Below are positions 13,101 to 24,584 of a stretch of 64,000 bases of DNA, in pieces. Source of the DNA: Bugula neritina (taxonomy: Eukaryota; Bryozoa; Gymnolaemata; Cheilostomatida; Bugulidae); contig OZ037768.1 of NCBI GenBank assembly GCA_964035545.1, positions 23,152,819-23,216,818 of the forward strand, read 5' to 3'. How positions within the stretch are numbered: position 1 is the stretch's first letter; each line of letters begins with the position of its first letter. Under the pieces are notes generated by a model. That model was not told the origin of the DNA and searched no databases. It saw only the letters and a program-made list of their open reading frames with translations. Made by a program: the position numbers and the translations under genes.

Positions 13101-16100
13101 CATGGAAACCCAGTGTTTGTTTACTTCTCATATAGATCTGGCATCTTTCCATAGTCTTATTGATCTGAGATCGATCTGAGTTTGATCTCTATAGACCGAC
13201 CAGCCCAGATCAACGAAGATCGATCCATGGTATCACAGGTTTTGCATGGATCGCTTGATGATTCTTCGCTGTGCGCTGATGAGCAAATGTAGATTGTTGT
13301 CTCTAGCCTGTGTTCCCACTGCTAGAGTTTGGTGAAAATATGTGAGATCTTCTGGCAGTGTATTCAACAGGAAATTGATATGGAATAAGCAAGTCTGAAA
13401 TATTGTCGGAGCTAAAACCATTTAAACCTGATAACGACATTACTACACGCATTTCTTCAGTAACATTTTGGTTTTTGTTCGAAGAAGATCAACAACTTTC
13501 TGTCAAGCATAACTAGATCACTGAATATTCCAGCAATTGACATCACTCTATGCTTAGCACAACGTGTTTTCCTATTGAGGCTGGAGGAAAATTTTTCATG
13601 CCATAATATTCGTGCAGAGCTAAACGGAATCTATTGTAATCTTGGAAACGTACTATAAATTAATGTTGTCATATTTTATTAAACGATTTTTTTTGTAGTT
13701 ATAATAGGTTGTAAATATTGTAAGAATTTTTAGTATTCGAATTGATTATTTTATGGTTATTTTAGAGAGAAGATTGTGTTATTATATTAGCAAACGCCTA
13801 CTTTGGATGCAATATGAATATAATTTTATCATACTGATACTACAGTACTCCTTTCATATTCCATAGGTAACGAGAAGGACTTGAGCCCTGTTTTGTGGCT
13901 TATGTATATATATGGGGACAAAATTGTCAAGTTTAACAGATCTGTGAGTTATGTGTTAGTAAGATATGGAGAAAGCTCTGTATTACTATCACTATTGGAT
14001 TATTGATTCAATGTAAAATTCGCTAGTGTACTGTCGGAGTGGAGCTCTTATACAGATTTGGCGGGAAGGTATTTCTAGATGAAAATCTTGTCATGAAAGA
14101 ACCATGCAGCAGTTACTTGTTGATAGCGGGTGGTATCGGCGTCAACCCGATATACTCAATACTCCTGTCACTAATGGCAACCAACACAAATGTCAACATC
14201 TCTATGTTATACTCGGCAAAGTCGAAAGATGAGTTAGTATTCTTGGTAAGTCATATTTATATGAACACCCTGATTTAAGTTGCACTTGGTGACATAAATT
14301 TAACTGTCATGTTAAATTAACTTGTATGGTGTTTTATCTGTTATTTACTTGCTAACACTATGGTTGTATTGTACCAGAAACTCTAGAGTACTAGAGTATT
14401 GCCTCAGTTAGTAAGTTATCTTCTCTCTAATGTCTTTCTAAACTTTGAGAAATGCACTGTTCCATTGGAAACGTTCATTAACTTAGGCCTGGTCACACAC
14501 TTGTGAGTCATGTAAATATTTTTGTGAGTTATCCTTCCGTTTTTGACCAGCCACACTTTCGTCGGACAAAGCACATAGTAAATAGTCCGAGTGAATAGGT
14601 CTTGCACGAGATAAAAACAGCAGAAAATTGCCAGACACGGAAACGTGGCAGAACTGAAATAGTCGCTGTTGCTAAAATTTTATTGACCAATCAAGTGGTG
14701 CTTAGCATCAGTTACGCTCTTTCGTCCATCGTGTTTGGTGGGTGTACCTAGCGAACACGATTTCGTATAATTTCTTTAAACTTGATCTTACGTCTTGTCT
14801 TTTTATGTAAAATGACGGTTTTGTGTGATTCTCACGAGTGTGTGGCCGAGCCTTTAGCAATTTCCTCCTATGCTGTTACTCTGCTCACTAAACCTTTTCT
14901 TGATTGGCTGGTGTAGTCGCCTCTTGTCTTTGGTCTACTTTCTAAAGAAGTTGTTTTCACCTTAAAGCTGTTGGCCCATTTCAAAACTGTTTTGGTTTAA
15001 ATCGCCATGTCCAGATTTTATTCTATAAAGTTTACTTGGTCTAACTCATTCACTTGACACGCAGCTTTGTTCAACACACCAGCAAATTTTGATAGTGCCT
15101 GTCATGTATATCCTATCATACTTTCTAAAAAGATGTAGTATTGCCTCAAAAGTTTTATTGATTACAGTGTGGACAACTCTTAAAAAATATAATTCTTGAC
15201 GAATTGACATATCTTACAGTTATGTTTGGTTTTATGAAGAAATCTTCTTTTCTTTCTAACTAATTTTACTTTTTAGCACTTACATTATAATATATTATAT
15301 TATAATATAATATATTATATTGTGATATAGTATATTTTCTCACGCAAGTTTATAGTCACTATCCCTGTGAGAAAACCCCTGATGGAACAGGTTTTTGTTA
15401 TATCAGGCTAAGAACTTATTAAGATGAGGCACAGGAGCAATTATGATTGGATGCTCTTCCTAACATCACCCAACGGCCCTTGTCAGGTTTAAACCCAGAA
15501 TGCAGGGTTTACTAGGCAAACACTCTAATCTCTAGACCACAGATGCTCCCTTAGTGTAATATATTTTATTATAATAATATAATGAATTTATAATATATTG
15601 TGATACAATATTATATTATACTATAATATATTACTAGATAATATAAAATAAATTAGTCTCAGCTTTTAAAACATGTAAGATACAAAACCCCTTTGGGTGT
15701 TCAGCTTACACCAACTGTTATGCTTCTCTCTCGGTGGGACATGTTTCCATAATCTACCATAATATGTCACCTTAAATTACTAGGTGCAGTGGCATGTCTA
15801 TTCATCCTAGGCAGGTATTTAAGGTATAATGATTTAGGCCTTGTATTTGGTAGAAAGACATTGCTGAGCTGAATAACCAGACTAGAAATATGTCCGTGAA
15901 ATATTTCGTTACGCAATGTCAAGGAGGCAATCCCACTGAGTCAACAGCTATTCATGGTCAGCACATTTTTACTTGACTTTATTGTCTTACCAAAGTTCTC
16001 CTAATTACATACCATGGTGTGAATTCTTAGCTGGACTCCCTGAACATGACTGTGTAATTTGCATTCTGAAGGAGATATAATTACCAGTTGAATTGTTACG

Positions 16101-16339
16101 TAGAAATGCCATAAGTATCTAATGTTTTGTTGAGTGGGTTTAGTCACAGCTGTGGTCATATTTTCTTTCTAGCTAGGAGAATTGGTAAGGAGGATTTGTC
16201 AATGGCAGTGGAAAAGTTAAGCAAAGATAGACTGTGTGTGTTCATATGTGGACCCGATTCTATGATCAGAGACACCAGCTCTGAGTTACAGGCCCTTGGA
16301 ATACCCGAGACAAATATTCACTATGAGCTCTGGTGGTGA
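10197..16339 (+). CDS. OXNAD1: Oxidoreductase NAD-binding domain-containing protein 1 (OXNAD1), 249 aa, 5 exons
   Basis: A ferredoxin-reductase-like flavoprotein of the OXNAD1 family, mitochondrial in vertebrates; its substrate is not well defined. Coding exons 10197-10309, 10420-10567, 14027-14245, 15854-15956 and 16173-16339 join with matching phases to give 750 nt. Visible motifs are AGQW at about residues 35-38, the flavin-binding segment GYSMCSSP (53-60), the nucleotide-binding loop AGGIGVNP (121-128), FICGP near 218-222 and the typical C-terminal aromatic end ELWW. Intron 1 begins with gcaagt, so it is GC-AG; this is the only junction giving the conserved Trp38. The ATG has a good context (aaaacaATGG), but the protein lacks the roughly 60-70-residue N-terminus of vertebrate OXNAD1. 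An acceptor-like tgtag lies 11 bp upstream and the frame stays open to it, so a missing upstream exon is possible. AATAAA occurs at 16861. Confidence 0.93.
11101..12402. mobile_element. 1.3-kb palindromic (foldback) non-autonomous transposon in OXNAD1 intron 2
   Basis: Two arms of about 450 bp are inverted copies of each other, 11101 to about 11550 and about 11945 to 12402. They begin and end with gggtgtgactaaaatggg and its complement. The arms share long unique stretches, for example the region around 11400-11470 with about 12030-12110 reversed. A nested smaller inverted repeat occupies the middle. The word gactaaaatgggtgtc or its complement occurs about eight times. The direct repeat gaaacag flanks it exactly at 11094-11100 and 12403-12409, as expected for a target-site duplication. 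No transposase reading frame is present, so it would need a helper in trans. The superfamily is not assignable by eye. Confidence 0.85.
12446..13230. mobile_element. Imperfect inverted-repeat element rich in gatcgatc words
   Basis: This stretch begins with ccatgg (12446-12451) and ends with ccatgg (13225-13230). caataagaccatggaaaga at 12502-12520 matches the complement of tctttccatagtcttattg at 13144-13162, and gctggtc(t/g)gt is shared between the two ends in inverted order. The right half is dense in gatcgatctgagatcgatc. This looks like a decayed terminal-inverted-repeat element lying beside the larger palindrome. No flanking duplication was confirmed. Confidence 0.5.
15339..15551 (-). mobile_element. 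tRNA-derived SINE, copy 1 (minus strand)
   Basis: Read on the minus strand this is the same ~210-bp element as at 20448-20660: a tRNA-like head with an A box (gtggtctagagattagag) and a degraded B box (ggtttaaacct), then gatgttaggaagagcatc and gtgactataaact near the end. It is flanked by AT-rich sequence and by the 12-bp direct repeat tatattgtgata at 15316-15327 and 15594-15605, a probable target-site duplication. It lies in OXNAD1 intron 3. Confidence 0.82.
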
Positions 16340-16964
16340 CACAACTCTAATAGAATTATGCAGTATTTAGTAGAGCAGACATTAGCAATGTATGCCCAGG
16401 ACAACACAAAAGTGGTTACCTTGACCTTGAAATGATAAATTTAAGATTCAAGATTCAAGTTTTTGCGACGGACTACCAAACTTTTGAATGTAGCCCTAAA
16501 TTTGGCATCTCTGTGGAACTTTACTTCTTTGTGGTCATACCTGAATACTTATGCAATCACCTTGATACACACTCGCATGTAATGAATTTAGAACTAGTCT
16601 AGTAAATAGACATCAATGAATCCATTCTATATCAATTTACATAATGTAATATAGTCAAATATTGCATCTGATTATATCGATTTTTTATAAACATTTTTTT
16701 AATGAAATTTCGTAATTTTATATAGAATTTGATTTACTGATTTATTATATTTATATTTATATTATTTATTATGTTATATTTATATAATTGATTGACATTA
16801 TAGCAAAGAGCCATAAAATTATTGTTATAATTTTAGAATACATTTCCTAAATATCTTGATAATAAATATTTCAAGCATGTGTAATTTGAATACTCTTGAA
16901 GAATAATTGACCTTCAATAGATTATTTTGTTCTCACCTTTAGTATCTGACCGTTTCATGTGAGA
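16340..16964. other. OXNAD1 3' region / intergenic spacer
   Basis: AT-rich non-coding sequence between the OXNAD1 stop codon and the next candidate start. A possible polyadenylation signal aataaa is at 16861-16866. Nothing else was seen. Confidence 0.5.
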
Positions 16965-19635
16965 ATGGACAAGGATATACGAGTTAGAAGACAACCGGTG
17001 TGTATTGAGTTGTGTATATTTACTATGTTATGCTGAGTCACTTTTATAGATTTTATCTGTATACTTTTGACTACCCTTTTTGGCTTCTGCTGTTTTTTGC
17101 AGACAAGTTGGAATTTGATGATTCAACTAAAAGTCATTCTGGTGTGTTTTTAGTGACTTTAGGTAAAAATAACGCAGTGCAGGTAATAATGGCACAAATG
17201 AAAAATTAGGTAAAAATGCCACACTAATGTTAAATTTCCCAAACCTTCAACCTCAAACGCTAGTATTAAATATGTGCCATTATTACCTGTGCTGTTATTA
17301 CCTGTGCCATTTTTACCGGACACTGTTTTAGTGCAAATTTAAAAAGAACCATTTGTTGTTACAGCCAAAGAAACGGACTAGAGTTCCTAAACGCTCGTTT
17401 GTTAAAACAAGGAAGTTGAAAAAGTTTTCCGAGAAAAGAACTTGTCCACCAGCTCAGCCTGTGGATATTCCCTGCCTTGATTATAGTCCAGATTCTGTAC
17501 TTCAATGTGAAGGTTCATCTACCACTTGCTTTGAGCTGCAGAATCAAAGCATATCTGCACCACTTGACATTACATCTGCACAACATGAAAGCATATCTGC
17601 ATCACGTGAAATGGAAACAGATGTGTTCGATACTGAACTTGTTGGCCTGAAATTTGCTTCAAGTTTGTAAATACTCGTACCCTCTGACTATATACATGTT
17701 ATTACAAAATAATTATTTTCTGTCAAGTTTTAACTAATTGTGAATTTTTGTAATTTATTTTATTTATAATTATATGAATTATTTCTTTTTCAGAATTCTG
17801 CTGTACATTCCACGAATTACATAAATGTTTAGAAATTATTAATGAATAATTTCTCAAAAAAAGCAGCAATGATTATTTGTATATTATTGACTTTAGATTG
17901 TAAAATTTCTGGCCTGCTTTTTTCAGTCAAACTGGCGAAAGTATTGGTGCTTTGTTTCAACAAACTAATCAGTAAATAAATATAAATTCTATTGTAGACT
18001 CGGACTTAGTGAATGAACGTCTCAGCTTTATACAAACTGGTGAAAATTCAATATCCAACAGTTCACCTGGTCCTTGTCTAGATGGAGATAATCACACACT
18101 CCAAACCCAGCATCAGACTTTGAGTTTAGCCGATAAACTATCGCCACTAAAAATCTCAAATACTGAGGATGTCTCCAAAACTAAATGGTTAAAGGCCTGC
18201 GTAGACAGCGTGGTGTCCATCACGGCCTATCCCACCACTGTCGTCACCATGACTAACAATATGTCCATCATTCGTCGTCACAGCAAACTCCATCTATCTA
18301 AAAATATAAGTAAAGATATGAACGAAGAGGAGCTTGTACGTTTAGCAGACGACATGGCTAAAAGCGAACAGCAAATAGATGAGATGTTAAGGTCCGTAGA
18401 GAATAACAATAAGATGCTGGTGGGATCTTACACTTGTGGAGAAAGAGTAGCCCATATGGTGGTAAAGCAGGAGCCAGACAATGCTGCTTATGATGACAGG
18501 TACGCTGTCAACAGAGCTTACATAATAGTAATCTACTCTTTGTTGTTTATAATTTGTATAATGCAGTATAGGTTACAGATCTGTTCTAATCTTGAACTCT
18601 GATGGATTGGAATTTTCAGCACAATTCAATGACAATACTAATATTATTGGTTATTCATCTGTTTTCATATGCCATGTGTGTGCTGAAATGTCTTGCAGTT
18701 AATACCATAATGTATTTTGGAAAGTGTTATGTAGTAATGATAGGTTATGGTACAATAAACATGATTGTCTACCATAACTGCCCAGGGAAATAAATAAGCA
18801 AAATATACAATACTTAATGGTTGCTTTAGTTGCACTCAACCACCTAATGTTAAAGTATAATATAATATGTTTATTGAATACAATTTTGTAAGCTAATAAT
18901 GTGAGAGTTGGCAAAATATTTGCATGGTTTAAGGTACAAAACTAATGTTGGAATACATAATACATATTTCTAATAGAATAATGTACTGTACAATTATTGG
19001 TATTATTTATTTACCCAGAATAGTTCTCAGCATGGTGTACCTACCATGGTTCTGTCTTGGAACAGCCAGCTATACGTTATATTTACTTTGAAATTTGCTC
19101 CATATTATATAATTAAAGTGAGTAATGAGCCATTGTTATACACCTATTTCTCTGATGTCATCATCATATGATTTACTCTAAATGTTGCAAAAGCTGCCTG
19201 TGATATTGCAGGTTGCTTGCAAGGGCTGACTTAAATATGAATAAACATCATAGCCCTGGCACCACAGTCCTTCAGCAGTCAGCTAGGCTTCTGTGGGAAA
19301 GGTAGGACAACCCTCCGCACTAGCTATTAGCTGTCAATAATATGCTGTACTTGTTAACATGTTGTAATGGAATGCAGTAATAAAACCGATTTTCTGTTAC
19401 TATTTGATTTGCACTTTTTTTTTCTTTTTCAGTGAACACATCTCTTCCTATAAACGTGAAATGGGTAGTTCGTTGGGGTGGACCAAACTGAATGACAGAC
19501 AACGGCGGCCATATTTGATGAGAGCTCAACATGCACTGGGTGACCCCAGCTGCTACTCTACAAAGAAGTACGGCTGCACTTACCCTGAAATAGTTGAGAA
19601 TAGGCTGAGGAAAAGGCCAACACACAAAAGCAGAG
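16965..19635 (+). CDS. Unrecognised protein with HMG-box-like segment (partial model)
   Basis: I do not recognise this gene. Candidate coding exons are 16965-17001, 17103-17182, a 3'-uncertain exon from 17365, then 17998-18499, 19212-19301 and 19433-19635; phases of the last three match exactly. The N-terminal part is basic (PKKRTRVPKRSF, KTRKLKKF), followed by a Ser/Thr-rich linker and an acidic helix (EEELVRLADDMAKSEQQIDE). The last exon carries WTKLNDRQRRPYLMRAQ and a basic tail RLRKRP, reminiscent of helix 3 of an HMG box, which would imply DNA binding; this is weak. Linking the 17365 exon to 17998 needs a phase-1 donor (17512 or 17605) or an unseen small exon. The 3' end is open: exon 19635 ends in phase 1 and could splice to 21551, merging it with the next gene, or read through to a stop at 19865. 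Confidence 0.5.
17180..17322. mobile_element. Short inverted-repeat (MITE-like) element overlapping a splice donor
   Basis: caggtaataatggcac at 17180-17195 is an exact inverted match to gtgccattattacctg at 17274-17289, and a second degenerate right end (gtgccatttttacc) follows. Internal sequence has no coding potential. The left terminal repeat contains CAG|gtaata, which is the donor I infer for the 17103-17182 exon. Copies of the core word caggtaaaaatgg recur at about 20055-20096. Confidence 0.55.
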
Positions 19636-21230
19636 GTATATTTAATGCAAACACATCTCTAGTGTTTACAAACGTCTTGTCATATGTATTTTCTGAGGTT
19701 TGCAGCATATGTGAGTTAGCACTACAGTATTTTTCATTTAGTTTAAAAGAAGTTAAACATTTGATGTTTTTATTTTGCTCCAGTGATGATACATTTTGTT
19801 TGCCTCTATCTCTTGTTACAAAGTTTGGTTTGTGGGTTAAAAATCCCAACTGCTTTCCTACGTGAAAGGCTAATATGCTTTAGGCCCATTTCTTCGAAGG
19901 CCCATTGCTCCAAAAATAATGGCCTAGTAATTGAAACAATTTATTATTGGAATAACACTATAATATATTACAATTTAATAAATTAGAGTACTAAAATAGT
20001 TTTTAAAGTCATTGAGACTATGCACAACTTTTTATAATTAAATGGTGTCTGGCAGGCAGGTAAAAATGGTGCAAGTAAAATGGCGCAGGTAAAAATGTAC
20101 CTCAAAAGTTTGAGTTTTTCTAAAACATTCTTATAATCTATAAAAAGGAAACAAGAATGAGTGGTTTTAATTCCTAGAATTTTTATTTTAAATTTTGCAT
20201 AGAAAGTTATCAAGTTTGAAGTTGAAAACAGCAAGACTTTTATTCTTTAGCCTACATAGAATTTCTATATTGTTATCTAAAGGTAAGGTTGAGTATTTTG
20301 TGCATTGAAAAATCACCAAAATATATTCTGTAGAGAACAATGTAGTGATGTGGTAAGATAGGGGCAGTTCAAATAATATAATTTCTATAGTGGGATATGT
20401 ATAGAAATAATAATATAATGCTATAATATATATACTATAGAATTAATGAGCAGCCCTGGTCTAGGGATTAGAGCTTTTGCCTAGTAAGCAGGAAGTCATG
20501 GGTTCGATCCCCATTAAAGGCTAATGGTGATGTTAGGAAGAGCATCAAGTCATAATTGCTTCTGTGCCTCATCTGAACAAGTCCTTAGCCCGGTTTAACA
20601 AAAACCCCTTCCATCAGAGGTTTTCTTACAGGGATGGTGACTATAAACTTTGTGAGTGAGTTTTATAGTGGGATATGTATAGTACAAAAATATGTCTTAA
20701 CAAAACAAAAACAATCCTTTTCAAACTCAAACTAAAACCTTGTCACACAGCATGTGGCCGATTTTTATTGTATTTACTTTGTAATATATAATGGACCAAG
20801 TGCAGTAATGGAGAAATTGAAACAAGCTTGTGTTCTAGATTGGAAATATAGCAAAAGAAGTCATATTCTCTCGGGGAATTTCAACCCCCACTACAAACAA
20901 AATTTAAAAAACTAAAAAACGTAGACTATAACACTTTACAGCCTCTAAATGATAATAATTAACTAAGCTAGACTAAAGTGCATAGGTTCTAAAACTGTTG
21001 ACGGGCTTCAATTCCACAAATACTACTATACTACCCAAAAGCTTTCTGGGTAGTAATACTTTAAGCTATTTCAAGCTTTTAAATAATTATACCTTGTGCT
21101 GGCTAAATTGTCATCTTCTTCGTAAGTGCAACAAGCGCTTTTGTTTCTTCATTTGGTGGCAATACAATGTTATGTAACAATGCCTTTAAAAGGAGCAGTC
21201 TTCTGAGTTTACCCAGTTGTCAAAGGCACC
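19636..21230. other. Intron or intergenic spacer containing a SINE
   Basis: Non-coding AT-rich DNA between the HMG-like exon and the next candidate start codon. It contains clustered caggtaaaaatgg words (about 20055-20096) and SINE copy 2. Open frames of up to 90 codons occur but resemble nothing and lack good splice contexts. Confidence 0.5.
20448..20660 (+). mobile_element. tRNA-derived SINE, copy 2
   Basis: It starts with a tRNA-like head: A box tggtctagggattagag from 20457 and a perfect B box ggttcgatccc at 20501-20511, the spacing of a pol III promoter. A tRNA-unrelated body follows, shared with copy 1. The 19-bp direct repeat tatagtgggatatgtatag is found at 20386-20404 and 20664-20682. 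A 43-bp AT-rich block lies between the left repeat and the tRNA head, while the 3' end abuts the right repeat directly; copy 1 shows the same arrangement. Confidence 0.9.
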
Positions 21231-24200
21231 ATGTCAAAACAGCAAGGTAAGGGTGAGTAGTCTGTAACGTCACAGTGAAAGTCAACTCCCAGTCTGTTTA
21301 ATTTTTAGTTGGATTTCTTTGCTTAATCTAGGGTAGAAATTTTTGCTTAGACTTTTAAATGCATTAAACTGGTTAGCAGCTAAAAACCTAAAAATGACAA
21401 AACTTCTAATAATTTTATGAGTTTAGTTTGTGTAGGGCTGTGGCTACCTGGTGAACACTGTGGTGCAATGGTTAGTGTGACTATCTATGCTAGCTGGAAG
21501 TCTTTGGTTTGAATCTCAGTAAGTACAATTATTTTCATTTTGTCTTCCAGATCAAGATGGTAAGGAAGAAGAACCAGTAGACTCAACACCCTCAGAGAGA
21601 GTGGAGGCGGCCGCCGAACAGAATGTTGTCAACATGGAAAGTATCGGCAGTGAAGATAGTAAAAACAGCGACTGCAAAAATGATGGAATTAAATCTAGCA
21701 GTAGTAGTAAGAGTAGTGACAGCAAAAATAATGACAGCGAGGGTGGATACGACAAGGGTGGTGCAGGCAGTGATGTAAATGCACAGGGATTCTTCCAACC
21801 TTCTCATTCTGTAGTGCCACATACGTTTTCCTTAGGCTTATCTCTTGCTTCTACCTCCAACATGGCTTCCTCATCTATTGCTTCTACCTCCAACATGGCT
21901 TTCTCATCTATTGCTTCTACCTCCAACATGGCTTCCTCATCTATTGCTTCCACCTCCAACATGGGCTCCTCATCTATTGCTTCCACCTCCAACACACCAG
22001 ATCCATCTCCTAGACTTAAAAGAGTTAGAACAGAGCAATCTGGTGGGGAAACAAGTGAGCCAGTCCCCACAAGAAGTAAGTCATTTCTCTATCACTCACT
22101 TGGCCGTTGAAGGCTTCAAACCCTGTAAAATGTTGTGCTAAATGTAGCTAATCTCTCCAGCTAATGGTGGCTACTTCAACTTCTTTAAATTAGCATTATT
22201 TTAGTTTTACTTTGACAAAGTCAGTTTTTATTTAGAACTTTTTCAAATGTTGTCCTGGGAAAATATTTTATTAGATGATGAATATATCTATTTGTAGTAA
22301 CAAGAAGTGACATTGCTGAAATGATCAGAACCTTTTCTAACATGCCATCAGCAGTTCAACAGTCAGAAATTGACAATGCCACAGGATATTTCAGACTAAA
22401 TCCAACTGTCTGCTGTAGCAACCTGTACAGTGAGATCAAGGTAATCCAAATAAATTCAAATTATTAAAACTCTTTTAGCTGCAATATATTATAAGGTAAT
22501 TTTCTTTAGCAAACTTGATTTTGTTGAAGTGGAATTATAACACCAGCAGGGGTGTTCTAATTGTCAACCGAGTGTGTGTTTATTTTTTAAGTGACTGCCT
22601 GCCAATAACATGAAGCAAATTCTAGTTTAACTCAGTAGTTATGTAGAATAATGCTTTCCTGAAATTGACGGATAATCAAGTCTAATATTAGTCTCAGTTT
22701 TGTAACTTGTGTGCCAATTATTTTGCTTGAAATTCTACAACTATTTGTGACAGGTTTAATATTACATTGTGAAATATTTTTCACAAATTCAGCTATAACT
22801 CAAAATAGGTTTGCCATTAGAACTTATGTATTGCTTTTCTTTTCTTGCTGCTAGCGTAATAATAAACTTTAGCTTTTAGAGGTTCTTCTAGCTGCTTTTC
22901 TATGTACGATGTAATGCAGCAAGCAGCTAATATCCTTCTAAACCTGCTTATTTCACAGGATTACTCCAGCCTTGTTCGTACTGAGGATGAGAGCAATCCT
23001 AGAGGTAGATCCCGGGAAGAAGTTGTGCAAGAGGCTAAAGTTACTATTTACAAACTACTTCTTGAGCACTGTGTATCAATGCATGTATGTATAGTAACAG
23101 AAATACATATACTTTATTTACCAACTTCTTGTTTTAGTTTTGTGTGCTCTGAATTCTTGAAACAATATTGTAAGAATCTGTCAAATAATGTGAATGCATT
23201 CCTGGTTGATTAGTGAGTTATTTATCCACTTGCCTGTTGCAGGATGGGTTATACATTCCTACGGACTGCCCAAACAAAAAGCTCAAGATGGACGATTTTT
23301 TGGCAAACAATCCAATTAGTTTATCTCAGGTTGGAGAAGCGATTCAAGCAGTTGACTCCAACGACACCAGGCTGGTGAGTATAGCAATTACTCTAGTCAA
23401 CAAATTATTAAGTTAAAACTGGAAAACGAAACGTTTTTGTTTCTTTAACTTGCCATGACTATGTTTATCTCTTTATAGTCTGAAGAAGAGGTGAACAGTC
23501 CGGGGTTTCAAAGAATTCTCAACTATTTAAAACAAACTGAAAGTATTCCCTCCACATCTGATGGACGCCAAGTTTCAGCTAACACCAGTAGTCAAAGTCA
23601 AGTTTCAGCTAACACCAGTAGTCAAAGTCAAGTTCCAACTAACACCAGTAGTCAAAGTCAAGTTCCAACTAACACCAGTAGTCAAAGTCACGTTTCAGCT
23701 AACACCAGTAGTCAAAGTCACGTTCCAACTAACACCAGTAGTCAAAGTCACGTTTCAGCTAACACCAGTAGTCAAAGTCACGTTCCAACTAACACCACCC
23801 GACGAAGCCGGCATTCTGCCAACACTAGACGGCCAGCACATGCTACTCGACGCCCAGCACCGGCTTCTCGACGCCCTAGACAGCGCACATCTAGTGCTCC
23901 ACTCACAACCCGTGAATATCAAATTCCAACTTCTTCACACGGTGGTCAAGCCCTTGCATACACCAGTCCACACGCCACAAGAGTTAATCATCAATCATTT
24001 GCTCACCACCAAACCGCAAGTCTTCAGTGGAGGCAAGCATCTCATCAACCCCAACCCACACCACAAATGTACAACCCTCAGTCTAACCCTCAATATACTG
24101 CCCAACCGGTTCCCACAGTATACCGATCCCTGCCAAGTCCTCCGCCATACCATGCAACTACTTCTCTTGCAATGCACCAGCATGCATACACCCAGCACAC

Positions 24201-24396
24201 AACCTCTGTGTATAATCCACAGCATGTCCAATACTACCACCCACGAACAGATCAACAACAATTCATCCACCTGGCACCCCCTGTCCAGCAGTATGCTGTG
24301 GCTCACAGTGCCCCTAATCAACATCCCCCAACTGTACGCTACCTCCATTACGATGACCAAAATGCCTTCCATTACGATGACCATAATGCGCAATAA
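21231..24396 (+). CDS. Unrecognised Ser/Gln/Asn-rich protein with two internal repeat tracts, 619 aa model
   Basis: I do not recognise the family. Exons 21231-21246, 21551-22075, 22298-22440, 22959-23084, 23243-23374 and 23479-24396 join in phase to 1860 nt. The first exon (ATG in gcaccATGT) is tentative; the phase-1 end of the preceding gene's last exon would splice here equally well. Order of parts: acidic Ser/Asp/Asn-rich N-terminus, about five 11-residue repeats of type IASTSNMASSS, a short helical region (residues about 185-320, e.g. REEVVQEAKVTIYKLLLEH) that looks like the only folded part, then about seven 10-residue repeats of type NTSSQSQVPT, an Arg/Pro-rich patch, and a His/Gln/Tyr/Pro-rich tail ending in paired YDDQNA/YDDHNA. 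The composition suggests a disordered nuclear or RNA-associated protein, but that is inference. A polyadenylation signal is at 24579. Confidence 0.6.
21437..21525 (+). repeat. tRNA-like sequence (possible SINE head or tRNA pseudogene)
   Basis: gtggtgcaatggttagtgtg resembles a tRNA D-arm/A box, and ggtttgaatctc about 45 bp later resembles a B box. The anticodon arm does not pair well, so this is not a functional tRNA. It sits in intron 1 of the Ser/Gln-rich gene. Confidence 0.4.
21845..21993 (+). repeat. 33-bp coding minisatellite
   Basis: About four and a half in-frame copies of a 33-bp unit (attgcttctacctccaacat and onward) encode the 11-residue IASTSNMASSS-type repeats. Copies differ at only a few positions, so the expansion is recent. 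Confidence 0.85.
23572..23796 (+). repeat. 30-bp coding minisatellite
   Basis: About seven and a half near-identical in-frame 30-bp copies (aacaccagtagtcaaagtca plus ten variable bases) encode NTSSQS(Q/H)V(S/P)(A/T). Variants alternate in blocks, suggesting higher-order duplication. All three forward frames stay open across part of it. Confidence 0.88.
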
Positions 24397-24558
24397 GTTC
24401 TTTATTACTCTTTCTAGTGGAGCTGCAATAACTCTGTACATATTAGACATTATAGTGAAACTTTTATACTTGATGAATGTGATATTTATTTCCAATATTC
24501 TGTTTTGCCAGCAGTTCTCTCCAAATCAATAGAATAATTTAATGGATTTTTCTTACTA

Positions 24559-24584
24559 TTTATTATTCTTTTTACAAAAATAAA
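24559..24584. promoter_or_regulatory. Opposed polyadenylation signals of converging genes
   Basis: aataaa on the plus strand at 24579-24584 lies 183 bp after the stop of the Ser/Gln-rich gene. tttatt at 24559-24564 is AATAAA on the minus strand, 78 bp after the LPCAT stop. Each signal lies beyond the other, so the two 3' UTRs should overlap. Confidence 0.6.

Noticed and set aside
23561-24532. 323-codon frame overlapping the last exon of the Ser/Gln-rich gene in another frame
   Set aside because: It exists because the 30-bp repeat is open in several frames; splice phases support the frame ending at 24396.
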